64,000 bases of DNA from Coix lacryma-jobi var. lacryma-jobi (Eukaryota > Streptophyta > Magnoliopsida > Poales > Poaceae), in assembly GCA_009763385.1 (NCBI GenBank), contig CM019822.1, positions 26,840,842-26,904,841 on the forward strand, read 5' to 3'. The notes under the pieces were generated by a model. That model saw only the letters and a list, made by a program, of their open reading frames with translations. It was not told the DNA's origin and made no database searches. A program made the position numbers and the translations under genes. Positions 53,863-64,000 of the stretch are shown in pieces (the stretch's first letter is position 1; each line of letters opens with the position of its first letter).

Positions 53863-56800
53863 CTGAAACAAAAACACATAAGACACCCTCGTGTAAAGGG
53901 AAACTAACCTACTGTTTAATTTTCTGAAGTTAAGATGCAAGACTTCATCTCAGATGATACACTACCCTAGAAGAGGCATCTCCCAAATAACAAAGGAAAA
54001 ACACAGAGAAGTTTCCAATTGACTGTACCAGGCGTGTCATGCTGTCAAACTCCTTTACAGCATCAGTAAACTTGTCAACGTCTCCTTCATCCATAGAGGC
54101 TGCAAGGTCCTGCCATGCAAATTTCAGTTCAGCCAAGTCACCCGAGAAATCAAAATGTCTACACTTGTGAGGACTGACAGCCTTTTTTGGGATTCATTTT
54201 AGATAGTTGATGTTCAGTAATTGAACTGTAGTGTTAAAAAACTGTGAAATTCAAGCTAGCAATGTATAGCTTTTGGAAACTTGTAATGGGGGCAGTTTAG
54301 TCCTTTGGCGATGGATGTTTGTAACAATGTTTTCTGGTCGTCCGATTAATCGCGATTAATCGTCCTGGTCGGTCCCTAGTGATCGATCAGGGCTACCGAT
54401 GCGATTAGTTCGACCAGAAAGCAGGTCGTCCGATTAATCGTCGACTAATCACGATTAGTCGTCCGACTAATCACGATTAGTCGTCCGACTAGCACAGGGA
54501 CGACCAGCTTTGTTTCTCTGGTTTTTGGGCCTGTTTACCCGGGCCTATATGTGGCCTATTGGGCTTGCAATTTGGCCTGTTAGGGTTAGAAGAGGCACCT
54601 TAAAAGACAGAGGTACGCAGGAACAACACTGTGGCCGCAATTTTCCCCCGCGCCTCCGCACTCACCAGCGCGCGCGTCTCCTCCCTTCCCGCGCGCGATT
54701 CCTCCTTCTCCGCTCGCGATTCCTCCTCCCCCGCGCGCGATTCCTGCCTCCTATTGTCCTCCCTGGTCAGCTGTGTTGCCGACAGCGCCCTCTGCCAGGT
54801 CAAGTGTCCACCGGTCTTCGTGATGAGCTACTCCGACGACGGTATGTGCCTTTCCCCTCTCCATCTTCTTGCTTCCTCCCCCATCCCTCACTCTGCAGCC
54901 TCTTTGGCTCTCTGCTAGACTGCTAGGCAACTTGCTGTGTTGATGTCCCTCGGCTATTGTTTGGTTCCCTACTAGGGTCGACTAGGCTCGACTAATCGGA
55001 CTGGTCGACGACTAATCACGATTAGTCTTCTGGTCGGTCCCATGGCGACTAGGTTCGACTAGACGACCGGAAAACATTGGTTTGTAATCTATGTTAGTTC
55101 TGGTGTGCGTGGTATTTCTCGTTGGCCTTCAAGGATTAACTTTATGTTCTTTTCTCTCTAATACTCCCTCCATTCCAAATTATAAGGCGTTTTTCCTTTT
55201 TCTAAATACATAGCTTTTGTTATGCACTTAAATATACATTATGTCTAGATACGTAGTTAAAGCAATGTATCTAGAAAAGCCAAAACGTCTTATACTTTGG
55301 AATGGAGGGAGTATAATGCAAGGCAGAGCTCCTGCTATTTTTCTTAAAAAAAATAAAAATGTAAAACCAAGGGCTATGCATCAATATTCAAGAGGAACAC
55401 AGTGAACAAAGGGAATGTGAGTATTGTATGGTACCACCAAAAGCTTGTATTCACGTGTGCCAGAGAAGGTTGGGTCAATGTCCTGCCAAAAGGAGTAACA
55501 TTGAGAAAGTTGACAATAGAAACCAGCTAACAGTTCAATGGAACAGTTTGCACCTGATAGCGCTCCAATGAATTATTTATAGCAACAGTATCACCTCTAC
55601 ATAGTTGGCAAATTCCTGCATTAAGTAGAATACCTCTGACACTGTACTTGAGAAGGTTATTGTTTATTGATTTACGGGCAATTTCTTCAAAGAGCTCAGT
55701 TGCTTTCTGGTACCTGAACATAATGACAGTGTGTGTGATAAACAGTGCACGAGGCCGCAGTCATGCAAATTATCTAACGAGCTATAAAAAAGCAAGATAA
55801 AATTATCTAACAAGCTAAGAAAGCAAGGTAAAACATCTAACAAGCTAAGAAAGCAAAAATAAATAAATCATCAGAAGAGTGAATAGATAGTTCAAAAAAG
55901 ACAGATAAGTATAATCTAACACCGTCAGTTCAAGCTGGCTACATTAACCTACCAATTTTGAATCAAATGCATATCCCCAGCTGTAACACCCTAAAATTTT
56001 CTCTAAATTCAAATAGGTGAAAATGACTTATTTATGATTTTGTTGAGCATTTAACCTAGGGGTTAAATAATTTTATAGAATTAAAATAAATGTGACAACA
56101 TGTTTTTGCACTCATGCTGATGCATTGGATTTATTTGTGTGGCTGGTTTTTGTCAAAATTTGAAATGAATTCAAATTCACTTTGAAAAGCTTTGAAATAA
56201 AATAAAAAGGAGTTTTATTTCTTTTCTTCCCCATCTCCTCGTTTTCGGCCCGTGCGGCCTGGCAGCCCAAGCCCGCCGGCCTCACCTCCCCTCCTCATTT
56301 TTTTCCCGCTTTGGGCCCTCCCTTCTCTTCTCCCCATCACCCGCGAGGCCCATCGGCCGGCCCAGCTCGGCCTGGTGCGCTCGCCAGCGCCGCTAGCAAC
56401 CGCCGCGCCTCCCCTTCTCTCTCTCTCTGGCGCTCTGGCCCCTCCTGTCGGTGCCTCCCTTCTTCCCCTCCGCGCGCGCGCCGTCCCGAGCGCAACCGCC
56501 CCGCGTCCGGGTCTCCCGCGCGTCGTGCCGCGAGCCGCTCCCACGACCTCGGCCTCCTCCTCGTGCATATAGCGGACGCGACTGCCCCGCTCCCCCCCCC
56601 TTCCCGCATTCGTCTCACTCGCGTCGCGCAGAGCAGCCACCCGCAGCACCGAGCTCCGCTGAGCCCTAGCCGAAGCACTCGCCACCGTGGTTCGGCCGTG
56701 CTCGCCCTCCCCGACCACGTCCTTCGCCTCGCCGTGATCTGGGTTGTGGTAACGGAGCCGCCGAGCCTCCCCTCCCTTTCTCCCTTGAATCCCTTTGCCC

Positions 56801-59800
56801 TAACCGTCGGCAGTTCGCGCAGGTTGTCCGCCGCCGTTGTTCCAAGCTCGGGTCACCGTCGTCCGCCGCAAGCAGCGCCTCCCCGTCCCTTCCTTCAACG
56901 CGGTGAGCACCTCCTTGCGATCCGCTACCTCCCCATTCCCTTGCCCTGCTCCGTGGTGAGCCCTGGGGGCCGAGCCGTCGAGCTCTGTTGTTCGGCCATG
57001 GTGGGTGCGCGCCCGGCGTCGCGACGCGGCCTCGACGTCGCGGCCAGAGCCGCGCCCGGCACGCCGTCGGCTCGCCCCGCGTGCGCAGCCCTCCCGTGTC
57101 TAATTCGCACCGTCCGTCTCCGATCCGACGGCCACAGATGGCCGGTACCCCTTCGGTGGCATTTTTGCTTAAGAGTCCCCGAGAAAACTCGAAATCAACC
57201 CGCACTCCTTACGGCACTGTTCCCTGTGCCTTGAAACGTTTTCAGCCGGGCCCCTGTGTTTCGGTTTAATTGATGCACAGTCCAGCCGGCTGTGAATTTG
57301 ATTTAAAATTCAATTTAAATTCCGATTTAAATTCAAAAGCATTTCAGGCTATTTACAGTTATGCCACTGCACTAAAACGCTTATAAAATCCACGTTTTAG
57401 CTCAGTTTTGATCCGTTCAAGTTGCGTTAGATTCGTAATTTAGTTCTCCACCTGTTTATGCCTCTGTTAGTCGGCTTAGGACAGTTTAGCTATAGGGTCC
57501 AAGTTAATCTAGTTTAGGGCTTTAGCAACACCGTTTCGGCCGTAACTTTCGCGTCGTAACTCCGTTTTCGGTGAACCAAAACTTGTTGTGACCGTAGAAA
57601 CACGTACTTCTGTTTTATCAAAGTTTTATTTCTGTTTATTACTGTTTGGTGTACTGTTCTAATGGATAGCCTTGTTTGCGTTGCATGTATGCACCTGGAA
57701 TGCGTGTTGATGTTGTGATCGAGTAGACGGTGAGCAAGTGTGGTACGACCAGGACCTTTCCTTCGACGATCAGCAGGAAGATCAGCAGTTCAGCAACCAA
57801 GGCAAGTTAGCATGGGATCTCCTTGATACCTATTCACTTTATAATACATTTACTCATTTTGCATGTGTCCAATTGAGCAACCTTAGAGACCCACTTAGTT
57901 TTGTTATCTGTGATATTCTTGACACCGTGGGATATATGCATATGGGTAGAATGCTAGTGCTAACTGGCTAATAACTGATCCAGTCCAATGATGAATGTTC
58001 CCATGTTGATATGTTGTTAAACGGTTAATAAAACTTGCTGTTAGCAAAAGCTGGGATTGACAGTGCTACCATGAGTGCTATATGGCTCTGGTTTTAGCTC
58101 AGTAAACTGGACCTTTTCTAACTTGTTAGAGGTGACCCGAAAGGGCGCAAGAGGGGCTTGCCACTTTGGGTGTAGGGCTGCTCCTGTTCCTATGTGTATA
58201 GCTGCGATGGCCTTGTGCCATAGGAAAGGAGGGTTGCTACATCTGCCTGCCAAGGAAACCTAGCGGCCCTAACTTGTTAGACGAACCAGTGAAAGGCTTC
58301 ATAGTGTACCCTGCCGATCTACCTTGGAAGTGGATCAAGAGGTTGGCCACCTCGGGCACAAGGGCAACACGGCTTGTGGGTAAAGATGCACAACCTCTGC
58401 AGAGTGTAAAACTGTTATAACAGCCGTGCTCACGGTCACGAGCGGCCCAAAAAACTAGCAGAACTATGATACTTGAATAAATGTTATTTTATGTTGATGG
58501 CACTCTATGTTGTTTTATTTATCATTGATGGACAAATGGATCATGGGTTAAGGGTTAAGAACAATATTCGTTTACTTAAATGCTAAAACCTTGCCAACTT
58601 AAAAGCTAACTGCAGTCAGACAATGTCAGCCTTTTGAGCCTCATGAACCCTATGTTAGCTTGCTAAGTACGTGGAGTACTTATGCTTGTTGTTTATCTTT
58701 CTTTTTGGGCAAAATCCCGGATGGGTAACAGATGATGGTGGAGTTGGTGACTTCCTAGAGGACTTCTAGGCTAGCTGTTCCACCAGTCAGCTTTCCCTGT
58801 GGAGTTGGTTTATGTTAGTTTGTTTAGTTTCCTTTTTATCCGCTGAGTTGTAAGACTTATGATGACATTAACGTTATGTAATAAACACTGTAATGATGCC
58901 ACTCTTGTAATTTGTCCAACTTATGTGTGTGATTGTTTTCTGGGCACACATGAGTTTATTGCCTCAATTTTATCCTTAAAGTTGGGGTGTGACAACGATT
59001 TACAACATACAAATCATTTGAAGAAGGAAAATTAGAAATGGGCCAGCAACTTTATAAGAACAAAACCAAGTCCAACTCAACTATCCATATAGATGATGTT
59101 CAGTCTCATGTTTTGAATTGTTTTAATGCAAATGGCAGGTGCTCTGCCTTTCAATTGAGAAGGAAAGAGTTTAAGTACAGGCTGGGCCCCGGAAGAACTC
59201 TGGCCCCAAGCTTGCTCAGAAGGAGGTGGGGTGGATTTGGGTAGGGAGGCACCATTAATCAAAAACAAAAGTGTCCTTTAAGTAGGATGCAAATGATGTT
59301 TTGCATCCAGCAGAGAGAAGTTAAGACACTAAAAACCAGAAATTAACTATTAATAGAATGCCAACTCTTTGTGAACAGCTTAAAAGCCTCAGTTGATGCC
59401 ATGGGGTAGTCTTGATGGCATTCCATGCCATGATATTAAAGCTATTTTCATTTTTAGTGCAAAATATATTGGATATTCAGTGAAGAGGGAGCAGGGGTCT
59501 ACAGAGCAGTTCAGTGTTCAAAATTCGCTGTTGGAAACAAATTTTAGCTATGCACTTTTTGTTAAATGGCCTTAATTTTCTATTAGAAATTACACCATGT
59601 CAGAGTTAGAAGATAGCTGTGAGCACACAGAAGTTCATTATTTCTTTTATGTACTGAAAGATTTAACAAGTTATGAAACCAGAAATTAGAAAGCATGTAT
59701 TGAGCAAACTTTCATTTTAGAATGCCAGTGAAAATTTGCATTTGTGTCAGCACCGAATTGTGCTTTATTGGTAATTTTTTAGTCATTCAGAATAAGCATT

Positions 59801-61637
59801 GTTGCATAAAGCTAAAGTAAAAGCTTACTTTTCCAGCTGAGCATATATTTCTGCAATTTTCTGTGTCATGCTGTTTGCCTGAGAGGATTGTCCCTCACTA
59901 TCAAAAAGATCAGCAGCTCGGTTCAGGTAGACTGCAGCATTCTCTAAATCTTGTTGTTGCTGATAGATTTCACCGATATCCTGAAATGTCCAAATTCAAG
60001 GCGATTTTGGTGCTTCCAGATAATAATAATAAAATAAATAATTCTTCTGTTCTTATGAAAGAACACATAATCCAAGTGAATTGATGAGCACACTTTTCAA
60101 AAATAGAAGTGATGCGTGTGAATTAAATAGATATGTAGGTTAATCCTTTATAGTACAAGAACTGGAAAATAAGAAAATAAAATATAGGTATCAATGTTGT
60201 CATATAACATTAAATCATCATTAATAATGTATATGACCTTGCTGTATCTTGCAGCCATGTTCAGTCTACCGATTTCCAGGAAAAGATTAACGGCATTGTT
60301 AAGTGCTTGTGCAGCATCTGCATCAAAAATTATATGTAACAATTGGTAGACCAAATTGTAGCATGAACAGTCGTGCCCATGGAATGAAACTTTATTTTGT
60401 CATGCTAGCTGCTAGATGTCCCAAGGGTAGCCAACTATGGAAAGAGGTAGACATATTTACCCAGAAGGAACAAATCAAACATCATAACTTGGACAATTGA
60501 ATGAGTTTCACTAGCTCTAACAATTGATATTCTAGAAAATATGAAGGACATATCGAATTGTATGGCTAGCTAGAATGTATGAATGAAGAATAACAACAAA
60601 GGAGGATATTTGTCATACTCTGGTAAGTGTATATATTAGTACCTTGTGGTGAGAACTTTTTGTAGCAGTTTGCTGCCTCAACATAAGCAGAGGCAGCCTC
60701 GTGCTTGCTATCTCCCTATAAAACAAACATCAACAGCAAAGTCTCATAGTTTAATTTCCATGATCACATGCGATGGTATGCAGAAAAAACAAAAAGGAAT
60801 AGCCAAACAAACCTGCAAATGACAATCTGCAATCTTTTTGTATACCGCAGCTGCTCTGCTCCCTATAGCAAATAGTTACAATGATTAACAAGGATAAGAA
60901 GTTTTTCTTTTCCTTAAATGCAAAGGATTAGTTGATAATTACATATGACAAGATAAATCTGCAATTTCAGATTCTGATGGATAGTAAATGGATTCGAGAG
61001 GACAACAGGGCACAGTAGCTACTGAACATGCATATCAGCAGTTCAGGATCCCTAATGGATAAGTCGGATGTGAAACCAATATTCATTATTGAAAGAGCCA
61101 AATCATGCAGCCTAGGAAAAAAAAACGGGGCTCAGAATCGTTACTTTGCAAGTCTGCATTTCAGACCGTGGAACAGATGAAACTGAACATGTATTCTAGT
61201 ATCATCATGGAGCTCAATATTAAGATAATAAGATCGATCTAATAGCATCGAGAAATTTCGTCGAAATCACGAGTATCATGCAACCTCTCCCCCAATCAAA
61301 ATCACTTATATAAAGCAATAAACCTAGATCTCAGAAATCGCATTTCCATACGTATCCCCCGCGAAGCCGCGATACCCAGCGAAACGACATCATCAGACAC
61401 CTACATACGATCGATCGGGCGTTGATGTCGCAACACCAGCACACGGATGCAAGATCGCCAAACGATGCAAAAGGGGGGAACAGGGTTCTCACAGTTCTTC
61501 GCGAGTTTGAAGAAGTTGCCGGCCCTGTCGAGGAGGTCCGCGGCTTCCTCGTACTTGTTGCCGAAGAGGCCCCAGCTGGAGAGCTTCTGATCGGCCTTCT
61601 TCTCGAAATCGTCCCCGCGACCCTCGTGGTCGCCCAT
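53782..61637 (-). CDS. ASNAP: alpha-SNAP (soluble NSF attachment protein), complete nine-exon gene
   Basis: alpha-SNAP binds SNARE complexes on membranes and recruits and activates the ATPase NSF, which disassembles them for another round of vesicle fusion. Exons: 61637-61493, 60862-60813, 60715-60643, 60317-60238, 59980-59829, 55713-55554, 55482-55435, 54109-54029, 53862-53782. Together these are 870 nt, 289 residues, the usual family length, with no stop and every junction in phase. Visible blocks: N-terminal FEKKADQKLSSWGLFGNKYEEAADLLDRAGNFFKLAKN, the TPR-like helical hairpins (VNLFLEIGRLNMAARYSK, YQKATELFEEIARKS, LLNAGICQLCRGD), and the C-terminal acidic end DDEDDLT needed for NSF stimulation. 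Intron 5 (4.1 kb) and intron 7 (1.3 kb) are enlarged by transposons. No TATA box stands out upstream of 61637. Confidence 0.95.
54029..54109 (-). CDS. ASNAP: alpha-SNAP exon 8
   Basis: 81 bases, DLAASMDEGDVDKFTDAVKE ... MTRL. Acceptor ATGGCAG, donor CGCCTG/GTACAG. Confidence 0.92.
54325..55079. mobile_element. Non-autonomous hAT element, 755 bp, in alpha-SNAP intron 7
   Basis: Terminal repeats CAATGTTTTCTGGTCGTC / CAATGTTTTCCGGTCGTC (reverse) with perfect 8-bp duplication GTTTGTAA (54317-54324, 55080-55087). Subterminal CGATTAATCG and GACTAATC words occur at both ends. A GC-rich core includes three near-copies of a CTCCCGCGCGCGATTCCTCC-type unit (54680-54750). Confidence 0.88.
55164..55311. 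mobile_element. Stowaway MITE, 148 bp, in alpha-SNAP intron 7
   Basis: TA duplication. Ends CTCCCTCCATTCCAAATTAT and (reverse) CTCCCTCCATTCCAAAGTAT. Fold-back interior. Confidence 0.9.
55435..55482 (-). CDS. ASNAP: alpha-SNAP exon 7
   Basis: 48 bases, DIDPTFSGTREYKLLV. Acceptor TTGGCAG, donor TTGGTG/GTACCA. Confidence 0.88.
55554..55713 (-). CDS. ASNAP: alpha-SNAP exon 6
   Basis: 160 bases, YQKATELFEEIARKSINNNL ... GICQLCRGDTVAINNSLERYQ. Acceptor TGTTCAG, donor TATCAG/GTGCAA. Confidence 0.93.
57727..57801 (+). other. Putative LTR-borne exon A, LTR copy 2
   Basis: 75 bases after GATCGAGTAG, open, Asp/Gln-rich (DLSFDDQQEDQQFSNQ), ending CAACCAAG/GCAAGT as in copy 1 but two codons shorter. 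Confidence 0.45.
58732..58769 (+). other. Putative LTR-borne exon B, LTR copy 2
   Basis: 38 bases after GGATGGGTAACAG, ending EDF-stop at the aligned position, two codons shorter than in copy 1. In phase with exon A. Confidence 0.45.
59829..59980 (-). CDS. ASNAP: alpha-SNAP exon 5
   Basis: 152 bases, DIGEIYQQQQDLENAAVYLN ... SMTQKIAEIYAQLE. Donor GGAAAA/GTAAGC. Intron 5 after it is 4,115 bp. Confidence 0.9.
60238..60317 (-). CDS. ASNAP: alpha-SNAP exon 4
   Basis: 80 bases, AAQALNNAVNLFLEIGRLNM and following. Acceptor GATGCAG, donor AGCAAG/GTCATA. Confidence 0.9.
60643..60715 (-). CDS. ASNAP: alpha-SNAP exon 3
   Basis: 73 bases, GDSKHEAASAYVEAANCYKK. Acceptor TTATAG, donor CACAAG/GTACTA. 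Confidence 0.9.
60813..60862 (-). CDS. ASNAP: alpha-SNAP exon 2
   Basis: 50 bases, reads (W)SRAAAVYKKIADCHLQ. Acceptor CTATAG, donor TTGCAG/GTTTGT. Confidence 0.9.
61493..61637 (-). CDS. ASNAP: alpha-SNAP exon 1
   Basis: ATG at 61637 (MGDHEGRGDDFEKKADQKLS). Donor GAACT/GTGAGA, phase 1. The frame beyond the donor (ENPVPP) is intron. Confidence 0.93.
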
Positions 61638-62518
61638 TCCTCTCTATCCGGCTGCTGCCGTACGACGACGCGATGGCGCGCGGTGCTACCGATCGGTGGT
61701 GGTGGACGGTGGGCGGTGCCTTGCGGAGTGCAAACTGCTGCCGCAGAAGGGCATCTGACGCCTTCTTGTTGCCTTGTTGGGTCGCGGCCTGCGGGGGAGA
61801 GTGGATGGGTTAGGTGAGATTTGGGTACTTGGATTCCACCAGGCCCATAGGTGAATGGCCCAATAACATTTTTATCTGTTCTTGTTTTTTTAAGAAAAAA
61901 TCAAACGGTATTAACTTTGACTAAATTATATAAAAAATATTAATAATTATATTATAAAATTAGATCATTAGATAGACCATTAAATCTATTTTTATAGATA
62001 TAAATATTAGTAAAAAAAATTAGAAATTAGTTACATCTTAAAAAGTTTGACCGATATGAGTACCATAGCGACACTTATGTTAGAACTGAGAAGTATACTA
62101 TTATATTAATTTACTAAAAAATATATAATTGATATTAAATAAAATCAAAGTGAATTCTTTCAACTGCCCTTTTTTACTCTAACAGTACACTCGCATTACC
62201 CTCATCTTGTTTGTTATATTGATTCACAATCGATACTCCATATAGAGTCCATTTTCACGGTGTAACGGTCCGCAGAGCACCCCAAAAAAGTAGTTGACTG
62301 AGCTAATTCGGATTTGAGTCAACACACCATTTTTTTAAGACAAAAATCAGGAAGACGTCTCAAGACAAAAAACAGAGGGGGGGCGTCTCTCCTCCTGGTC
62401 TAGTTTTTGTAAGTCCAATTTTAAGATGTATTAGCAGTTTAGAACAAATGAACGATTATTAGATAAAACTTTAGGAATCACAAACCATCTAGCCAATTGT
62501 ATATAATAAATCATTATA

Positions 62519-62669
62519 TTCTCTCCGTTCGAAATTATAAGACGTTTTATTTTTTTGAAATATGGATTTTACTATGCATTTAGATATATACTGTGTCTAT
62601 ATACAAAATAAAAGCAATATATCTAAGAAGCCAAAATATTTTATAATTTAAAATCTAAAATGAAGGGAG
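62519..62669. mobile_element. Stowaway MITE, degenerate
   Basis: TA on both sides. Ends TTCTCTCCGTTCGAAATTAT and (reverse) CTCCCTTCATTTTAGATTTT with a fold-back interior. Confidence 0.7.
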
Positions 62670-62915
62670 TAGTACACATATAAATATTCCTGTCAAAACA
62701 TAAAAAAATAGAGCAGGCCAACACAAACACAGGCCATCGGTACATACATGAGTGTCAGTACTATCAAATAGAATCACTTTCCTTTCATAACAACGTTTAC
62801 ATTTCTAAATAAATATACTATTTTGTTTGAAATTATAAATGTTAGTGTTTTTCTACAAATTTAGTTAAATTCAAAATTATTTGCTTTTTTTAATGGAGAG
62901 AGCAAGTACTTACTA

Positions 62916-63150
62916 CTCGATCCATTCCAAATCATAAGACATTTAACTTTTTTTTGACATTAAGTTTGACCACTCGTTTTATTTCAAAAAATTATATAAA
63001 ATACTATTTCTTTTGTCTTGACTTTATTTATTAATAAAAGTTTTCAAGAATGACTTAAATTTGATTAAGTTGTGCATAATTTTTTTAAATAGAGAAGTGG
63101 TCAAATTTAAAATAAAAAATCAAACGTATTATAATTTAAGATGGAGAGAT
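62916..63150. mobile_element. Stowaway-type MITE, 235 bp
   Basis: TA on both sides. Left end CTCGATCCATTCCAAATCAT, right end reverse ATCTCTCCATCTTAAATTAT. A matched GACATTTAA/CAAACGT interior folds back. Confidence 0.6.
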
Positions 63151-63604
63151 TACTATAACAGAGGGGAGAGAGCAAGAAAAGTACCAGCCCAGCACAGCCT
63201 TGCCCAGAAGGTGCACGTTGACAGTGGACTGCCGAAACGGCTTCTGGAATGCGTATACGTGGCGTTACTGGTCTGACGCCCACGGGCAGATCGGGTCATC
63301 GGGAGAAGTGGTTTTCGAAAAAGCGCGCACGGGCTCCACCGAAAGGGCGAAAGACGAGAAACCTGCTTGACAAGGACGAGGAGTCGACTCGACGGCCTTT
63401 GCTTCCGTCCGAAGTCTCCTCGCTCCTTCGGTCAAGTCTCGGTGCGCGCGGGTCGGCGCCTCCGCCTCGGCGGGTATCAAGCGACAGCAACAGCCAACAG
63501 GGCGGCGGCCACAGCCCAAGCGACGCATCGCTTTCCTCTTGCTCGCTCCCTCCCTCCCTCCCAATCGCTCGCCGAAACCTCGCCAGTGACCAGTCGCCAC
63601 CACC

Positions 63605-63698
63605 ATGGATGGCTCCGCCTCCCCGTCCGCCGCCGCCGCGGTCGAGACTGATACGCGGGGAGGAGGAGAAGCTCCGTCCAAAGCCAAGCGAGGCAATG
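63605..63698 (+). CDS. First coding exon of an unidentified gene, runs off the window
   Basis: The ATG at 63605 sits in a strong initiation context (CCACCATGG) after a CT-rich, CpG-rich leader. 31 codons (MDGSASPSAAAAVETDTRGG, then a Lys/Arg-rich KAKRGNG) lead to a donor GGCAATG/GTACGA at 63699. The following ~300 bases are AT-richer and intron-like. The N-terminus is low-complexity Ala/Ser/Gly as in many grass genes and gives no family. Confidence 0.5.
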
Positions 63699-64000
63699 GT
63701 ACGATCAACGGAAACTGATGCCGCCTCACTCTGCTTTGGTTTGTACTAGTAGTACCTTAGTAGTCCGGCTAGTGTTTACTCTAAACTAGATGAAAACGAT
63801 GTCCTTACTGAGATAGTGAGATCTATAGTTACTGTACTTATTTTATATAAGAATATTTCTAGTTCCTTTTTGAAAAAAAAACTGTTGTGATTACTACTGC
63901 TGTTGTATTTTAGAATTTCATGACTGCTTCGGTCTCACCATAAGTTATTTTATAGCTTATGGTGATTTGTCGTAGGAATTGTCATTATGAACTAGTTCGT

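Larger units (their letters stand above)
55982..58994 (+). repeat. Second copy of the long gypsy LTR, 3.0 kb, in alpha-SNAP intron 5
   Basis: Begins TGTAACACCC and ends GGGGTGTGACA, homologous along its length to 42649-45550 but clearly diverged. The flanks (CCAGC left, ACGAT right) do not match, so no target duplication is seen. It is antisense to the host gene. Confidence 0.82.
61638..63604. other. Divergent intergenic region with MITEs
   Basis: Lies between alpha-SNAP (minus) and the gene starting at 63605 (plus). It contains AT-rich MITE-like sequence at 61890-62060, two Stowaway-type elements, and a CpG-rich stretch (63240-63600) that is the likely promoter/5' UTR of the right-hand gene. 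Confidence 0.55.

Noticed and set aside
56311..57234. 307-codon + strand frame in LTR copy 2
   Set aside because: Pro/Ser/Arg-rich translation of a GC-rich LTR segment. The equivalent segment of the other LTR (43000-43900) has no matching frame.

Overview
The window is nuclear DNA of a grass, most likely a panicoid such as maize, sorghum or sugarcane. The basis is GT-AG split genes, nested Tat-lineage Ty3/gypsy retrotransposons with ~13 kb organisation, Stowaway/Tourist/hAT/Mutator/CACTA-type DNA elements, and GC-rich LTR segments of cereal type. No prokaryotic feature is present. Species assignment is inference.

Region 1 (1-22182) is two copies of one Tat-lineage LTR retrotransposon (Grande-like by architecture), one nested in the other in opposite orientation. 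The outer copy reads on the + strand and its 5' end lies outside the window. It has pol at 1-1322 and 14540-15977, tandem arrays at 16263-17425, an antisense gene at 21133-17563 and a 3' LTR at 21511-22182. The inner copy (1323-14539, minus strand) sits in the outer copy's second RNase H region and is flanked by the 5-bp duplication ATACC. Its two 702-bp LTRs differ at about 14 sites by eye. Both copies have decayed gag-pol. Both also carry, between pol and the 3' LTR and on the opposite strand, a three-exon gene with two phase-0 introns in matching places and its own TATA box exactly 155 bp before the ATG. That gene remains open (one debatable stop in the inner copy) while pol is riddled with lesions.

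Region 2 (22183-53781) is a repeat-rich interval in which the 3' half of an oxidosqualene cyclase gene (+ strand, 29418-49667) can still be read as nine exon remnants. The remnant has lost its 5' half and at least one internal exon. Its catalytic DCTAE motif reads DTNAE, and one exon is split by a 130-bp Mutator-type MITE. Its introns hold CACTA ends, dispersed repeats, a nearly intact 5-kb PIF/Harbinger element (37567-42555, transposase plus Myb/SANT ORF), a 2.9-kb solo LTR (42649-45550), and Tourist and Tc1/mariner MITEs. Further right is a truncated gypsy LTR-gag fragment (about 51075-52438).

Region 3 (53782-64000) holds the one clearly intact host gene: alpha-SNAP on the minus strand (61637-53782), nine exons, 289 codons plus stop, every junction in phase. 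Its large introns contain a second copy of the ~3-kb LTR, a hAT element with perfect 8-bp TSD, and a Stowaway MITE. At 63605 the first exon of a divergently transcribed gene begins and runs off the window.

Two observations stand out as possible under-described biology. One is the spliced antisense gene in the retroelement. The other is a pair of short exons inside the long LTRs whose frame is kept between two diverged copies by 6-bp indels and which share a GC-AG intron.
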